A DNA stretch of 64,000 nucleotides, from assembly GCF_014280875.1 (NCBI RefSeq), contig NZ_JACLAL010000010.1, positions 7,501 to 71,500 of the forward strand. The letters run 5' to 3'. Both the position numbers and the translations under genes were made by a program. Source of the DNA: Paenirhizobium daejeonense. GTDB taxonomy: Bacteria > Pseudomonadota > Alphaproteobacteria > Rhizobiales > Rhizobiaceae. The stretch's first letter is position 1. Each line of letters begins with the position of its first letter. Positions 61,201 through 64,000 of the stretch are shown piece after piece. The notes under the pieces are model-generated. The model did no database searches. It worked only from the letters and a program-made list of their open reading frames with translations, and was not told the DNA's origin.

Positions 61201-63700
61201 TACCACGCAGGTGGCGACCATTCCCGCTGACGGAGGCGAAGTCGCCATTCCCGTCACGGCGGAATTCGGTGCCGGAGCCTATGTCACCGCAACGCTTTTC
61301 CGTCCCGGCGATGCGCAGGAAAGCCGTATGCCGGCGCGCGCCATCGGCATAAGCTGGCTGAAGGTCGATCCGGGCATGGACCGACTGGCGATCAAGCTCG
61401 ATCCGCCGAAGCAGACGTTGCCCCGCCAGCCGCTGGAAATCCCCATCGAGGTAGCAGGTGCCGGAATTGGCGAGGAAGCCTATGTCATGGTCGCCGCCGT
61501 CGATGTCGGCATCCTCAACCTGACACGTTACGAAGCCCCGAACCCGGAAGACTGGTATTTCGGCCAGCGTCGGCTGGGTCTTGAGATCCGCGACCTTTAC
61601 GGCCGCCTGATCGACGGATCGCTTGGCGCCATGGGACGCCTGCGCACCGGCGGTGATGGCGCACAAAGCCCGCTTCAGGGCAATCCGCCGAAGGAAAAGC
61701 TGGTCGCCTTCTCTGCCGGTCCGGTGAAGCTCGATGCCGAGGGCCGCGCCACCGTGTCCTTCGATATCCCGCAATTCAACGGCACGGCCCGCGTGATGGC
61801 CGTAGCCTGGTCGAAATCCGGCGTTGGCCATGCCGAGACAGATGTCATTATCCGAGATCCGGTAGTGGTCACGGCCAGCATGCCGAAGTTCCTCGCTCCC
61901 GGCGACGAAACCGAACTGCGTCTCGACATCGCCGCGACCGACGCGCCGACCGGTGACTACACTCTCGCGGTTTCGTCCAACGATGCGGTTCACATCGATC
62001 CACAGGCCGCGACCCAGACCATCAGCCTGGAAGCTGGCGGCAAAACGGTCGTGACACTGCCCGTCACCGGCATCGAGCCGGGACCGGCAAGCATCGACAT
62101 CGCACTTACCAACGCGGCCGGCCTGTCGCTCGACCAGAGCCTCGAGGTTCCCGTCCGCCCGGCCTCCCTGCCGGTGACGGAACGCCGGGTGCTGTCTCTC
62201 GCCCCCGGCAAGAGCCTGACTGTCGATGCCGACCTCTTGGCCGACAGCCTGCTGCAGGATGCGGCAGTCAGCCTCAATGTCAGCCGCGCCGATGGCTTCG
62301 ACCTTCCGGCCCTGCTGATGGGTCTCGACCGCTATCCCTATGGCTGCGCCGAGCAAACCACCAGCCGTGCGTTGCCGTTGCTTTATCTGAGCGAGCTTTC
62401 CAAGATCTCAGGCCTGCCAGACGACGAGGATGTGAAGAAGCGGGTGCAGGACGCAATCTACCGGGTTCTCTCCTACCAGTCCTCCAGCGGCAGCTTTGGC
62501 CTCTGGGCTCCGGGCTATGAGGACCTGTGGCTCGATGCCTATGTCACCGATTTCCTCACCCGCGCCCGCGAGCAGAAGTTCGAAGTGCCGGAACAGGCGA
62601 TGCTGCAGGCAATCGAAAATCTGCAGAACCGCATCGGTTATGATGCAGATATCCGCAGCCGCGGCAACGAGATTGCCTATTCGCTTTACGTGCTGGCGCG
62701 CAATCGCAAGGCCGCGATCAGCGACCTGCGCTACTACGCGGATACCATGCTCGGCGACTTCCCGACCCCGCTTTCGAAGGCGCATCTGGCTGCGGCGCTT
62801 TCGCTGTATGGCGATGCCGAACGCTCGCGCTCGGTCTTCCTCGATGCCGCCGGCATGTCGGAAGAAGCTCGCCTGACCAAGGTCAGCCTCAACCGCTCGG
62901 ACTATGGCTCGTCGCTGCGCGACGGAGCGGCCGTGCTTGCGCTTGCCGCCGAAAGCCGCCCGGTTCCGCCGATCGTGCCGGCGCTTGCCAAGGTCGTCAC
63001 CGACGAATGGCGTGAAAAACAGTATCTCAGCACCCAGGAGCAAACCTGGCTTCTGCTGGCCGCCCGCGCCCTGCAGAAGGGAGACGACGGCCTGTCGCTC
63101 GACGTCAACGGCGCTCAGCACAACGGCGCCTATCAGGCAAGCATCACCGGCGACGCCCTGCTCCAGCATGCGGTCACGCTGACCAACAGGAGCAGCGACC
63201 CGGTTTCGGCAGCAATCACCACTGTCGCGGCACCGAAGGCTCCGCTGCCGGCCGGCGGCGAAGGCTTCGACATCACCCGCACCTACTACACGCTGGATGG
63301 CGAGGAGGCGAATGTCAGCGAAGCCGCACAGAACGAACGCTATGTCGTCGTTCTCAACGTCACCGAAAACGACGACTGGCCGGCACAACTGCTGATCACC
63401 GACCTGCTTCCCGCCGGTTTCGAGATCGACAATCCGAGCCTCGTCGACAGTGCGGCGCTCGCCAATTTCGACTGGATCGGCGAGACGGAAACGGCCCATC
63501 TCGAATTCCGCAACGACCGCTTCGTAGCGGCGATCAACCGGCCGGCCAACGAGAACGGCGAGATCACCCTCGCCTATGTCGTCCGCGCCGTAACGCCGGG
63601 CACATACGAGCATCCGGCGGCCTCGGTCGAGGACATGTACCGGCCGCAGTTCTCGGCCCGCACGGCCACCGGCCGCATGCAGGTCTCGGCGGCGGAGTAA
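58244..63700 (+). CDS. Bacterial alpha-2-macroglobulin with N-terminal apple (PAN) domain
   Basis: An 1818-residue periplasmic protease trap. A Sec signal peptide (about 1-26, FLAISLLAMPAMA) lacks a lipobox Cys, unlike E. coli YfhM. Residues 30-90 form a PAN/apple domain with four cysteines (ECEASCIADGSCRAF, KWCFLK). Macroglobulin-like domains follow, then the thioester domain with intact motif GCAEQ at Cys1368-Gln1371 and an alpha-toroid, and a C-terminal receptor-type beta domain. On proteolysis the thioester would attach covalently to the attacking protease. It precedes pbpC by 13 bp, the classic pairing thought to protect peptidoglycan repair at breaches of the envelope. Confidence 0.93.
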   Translation: MSGRKALGFLAKFLAISLLAMPAMATDTRSILTTPDGDYFGFDLRTEKNLSLDECEASCIADGSCRAFTYNPKVKWCFLKSDFNQLNTFAGAIAGRVVEAGVAEDLGAAKRPEFVSDQLMEDARTQRADLSLGEDQQQLGQGALLVIARQSLVNNNIDAALYAFKGALAITPDDSAIWLEMARAANTVTGNSSVTGQGVLAALNGYLQSRDTQTRADALATLAKGLENSEDYRNALNAYKESLKLVTAKTVQAAYNDLRSRKGFRVVSNSVDADSLTPRACVEFSDPLVKRGVDYTPFVTLDGAAPKALEAKDNQICVEGLTHGARYKLALRAGLPSSVEENLEAQVDLDIYVRDRSASVRFTGDSFVLPSTARRGIPLVSVNTDSANLKLYRIGDRNVAPLLAASQFLTQLDGYSADRIESETGELVWQGSIDIATELNKDVVTSFPVDEALPQRKPGIYVMTASVANASSENWDSRPTQWFVVSDIGLSTFAGTDGLHVFARSLATAKPLAGVDLQLIAKNNEVLATAKTDDDGHARFDAGLIRAGAALAPAVITARSQDDDNVFLDMTRAGFDLSDRGVTGRPAPGAIDLLAWTERGIYRPGETVHTAALARDIEADSIDRLPLTFIFSRPDGVEFRRMVVTSETLGGYAVDLPLLANSMRGTWSLAIHTDPKKEAIARKTFLVDDFVPDRLEFDITSEAKDIEPGASVPVSVDGRYLYGAPAAGLSLEGEVNIRPTRSHPDYERYVFGLADEEAGEETQVPLEALEPLDEDGKTTFDVELGELPSTTQLLNAEVVLRLVEGGGRAVERKLTLPVRPEGPMIGIKPEFTGDLAENSIAKFNVIALGPDGKRQALAGAKWKLVSLERNYQWYREGTSWRYEPIITTKQVADGTVDISANGAEVSAPVQWGRYRLEIETTILNGPATSVEFDAGWFVEASTTETPDALEIGLDKESYAIGDTATLKVSPRFAGELLVTVGTESLVTTQVATIPADGGEVAIPVTAEFGAGAYVTATLFRPGDAQESRMPARAIGISWLKVDPGMDRLAIKLDPPKQTLPRQPLEIPIEVAGAGIGEEAYVMVAAVDVGILNLTRYEAPNPEDWYFGQRRLGLEIRDLYGRLIDGSLGAMGRLRTGGDGAQSPLQGNPPKEKLVAFSAGPVKLDAEGRATVSFDIPQFNGTARVMAVAWSKSGVGHAETDVIIRDPVVVTASMPKFLAPGDETELRLDIAATDAPTGDYTLAVSSNDAVHIDPQAATQTISLEAGGKTVVTLPVTGIEPGPASIDIALTNAAGLSLDQSLEVPVRPASLPVTERRVLSLAPGKSLTVDADLLADSLLQDAAVSLNVSRADGFDLPALLMGLDRYPYGCAEQTTSRALPLLYLSELSKISGLPDDEDVKKRVQDAIYRVLSYQSSSGSFGLWAPGYEDLWLDAYVTDFLTRAREQKFEVPEQAMLQAIENLQNRIGYDADIRSRGNEIAYSLYVLARNRKAAISDLRYYADTMLGDFPTPLSKAHLAAALSLYGDAERSRSVFLDAAGMSEEARLTKVSLNRSDYGSSLRDGAAVLALAAESRPVPPIVPALAKVVTDEWREKQYLSTQEQTWLLLAARALQKGDDGLSLDVNGAQHNGAYQASITGDALLQHAVTLTNRSSDPVSAAITTVAAPKAPLPAGGEGFDITRTYYTLDGEEANVSEAAQNERYVVVLNVTENDDWPAQLLITDLLPAGFEIDNPSLVDSAALANFDWIGETETAHLEFRNDRFVAAINRPANENGEITLAYVVRAVTPGTYEHPAASVEDMYRPQFSARTATGRMQVSAAE

Positions 63701-63713
63701 CGGGAAAAGGGTG

Positions 63714-64000
63714 ATGGGAAAGCTGCGCGTCGCGGGTTGGAGCCTTGCAGGTGCTGCTGTTGCAGCAACCGTGGCGCTCTTTGCCCTCGACGCAGCCGAT
63801 CGCGCCTTCCCGCCGCCATTGCCGGAGGCCGCCACGGTCTCGGCAGAAGTGCTGGATGCCGATGGGCAATTGCTGCGCGCCTTCGCGACGAAGGACGGGC
63901 TGTGGCGCCTGAAGACGACGGCTGCCGATGTAGATCCGCAATTCATGAAAATGCTGGTCGCCTATGAGGATCGGCGGTTCTACGAGCATTCCGGCATCGA
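63714..64000 (+). CDS. pbpC: Penicillin-binding protein 1C, N-terminal part (3' end outside window)
   Basis: The first 95 residues of a bifunctional peptidoglycan synthase. A signal-anchor helix (LAGAAVAATVALFALDA) is followed by a linker and the start of the GT51 transglycosylase domain, with YEDRRFYEHSGI containing the catalytic Glu. ATG 63714 follows GGGAAAAGG; GTG 63711 directly before it is in frame but too close to the site. The short DADGQLLRAFATKDGLWRL segment is typical of PbpC rather than PBP1a. It forms an operon with the alpha-2-macroglobulin gene. Confidence 0.9.
   Translation, partial: MGKLRVAGWSLAGAAVAATVALFALDAADRAFPPPLPEAATVSAEVLDADGQLLRAFATKDGLWRLKTTAADVDPQFMKMLVAYEDRRFYEHSGI

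Noticed and set aside
60620..62356. 578-codon minus-strand frame inside the alpha-2-macroglobulin gene
   Set aside because: Same reason; it lies wholly within a conserved gene and has no ribosome-binding site or recognisable domain.
1..64000. tRNA/rRNA genes, insertion sequences, integrases, CRISPR arrays
   Set aside because: None found by reading the intergenic gaps and coding products; a covariance-model search would be needed to exclude small RNAs.

Overview
The window is chromosomal DNA from an alphaproteobacterium of the order Hyphomicrobiales, most likely family Rhizobiaceae (Rhizobium/Agrobacterium-like). The reasons are the high GC content, dense gene packing with many ATGA/TAATG junctions, the glxABCD-glnT block known from Sinorhizobium, type III glutamine synthetase, an amino acid:carrier-protein ligase of the kind described in Bradyrhizobium and Agrobacterium, and EcfG-type (GGAAC-N16-CGTT) and CTTGAC-N17-CTATAT-like promoters. 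No rRNA, tRNA, insertion sequence, prophage or CRISPR array was seen.

Layout. 1-525: 3' end of a yeast-type SAICAR synthase. 0.5-7.3 kb: TetR repressor and an RND tripartite efflux pump (adaptor, AcrB-like pump, outer-membrane factor) ending at a strong terminator. 7.4-11.2 kb: a three-domain MerR-XRE-cupin regulator divergent from gabT-gabD (GABA to succinate). 11.3-14.1 kb: efp divergent from epmA-epmB, a complete EF-P beta-lysylation set apart from EpmC. 14.3-17.6 kb: carrier protein, acyl-CoA-dehydrogenase-like flavoprotein, amino acid:carrier-protein ligase and DUF1839, a tightly packed operon that looks like a small non-ribosomal aminoacyl-thioester pathway. 17.6-28.2 kb: a GH2 glycosidase, a tandem alpha/beta hydrolase with a Cys nucleophile, a flippase, two glycosyltransferases and a Wzz/Wzc-like chain-length protein, which together look like a glycan island joined to the carrier-protein module.

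28.3-34.8 kb: GlxA-type AraC regulator, the split glutamate-synthase-like glxBCD (=mgsABC), glnT (GSIII/GmaS) and purU, which fits N-methylglutamate-type methylamine nitrogen use. 34.9-42.4 kb: a kinase/phospho-lyase fusion of the hydroxylysine type, DUF3307, LysR, an amaA-like FAD oxidase and an antiquitin-like aminoadipate-semialdehyde dehydrogenase. With gcdH and a paralogous LysR at 53.9-56.1 kb these fit lysine, hydroxylysine and pipecolate breakdown. 42.6-47.3 kb: APH-P-loop fusion, a small unknown gene, and exbB-exbD-tonB on the minus strand. 47.7-53.8 kb: ppsA, a PfkB kinase, a phosphoribosyltransferase, riboflavin synthase, a single-domain response regulator and a small stress protein with a consensus EcfG promoter. 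56.2-58.1 kb: GntR regulator and a CynX-type MFS exporter. 58.2-64 kb: alpha-2-macroglobulin with an apple domain, and the start of pbpC.

The best candidate for something undescribed is 14.3-28.2 kb. A carrier protein is charged with a small amino acid by a tRNA-synthetase-derived ligase, may be modified by a flavoenzyme and handed over by a putative Cys-dependent transferase (DUF1839 and/or the Cys-nucleophile hydrolase). The neighbouring genes make and export a glycan. The aminoacylation chemistry is known for homologues; the end product and the link to the glycan genes are my inference.
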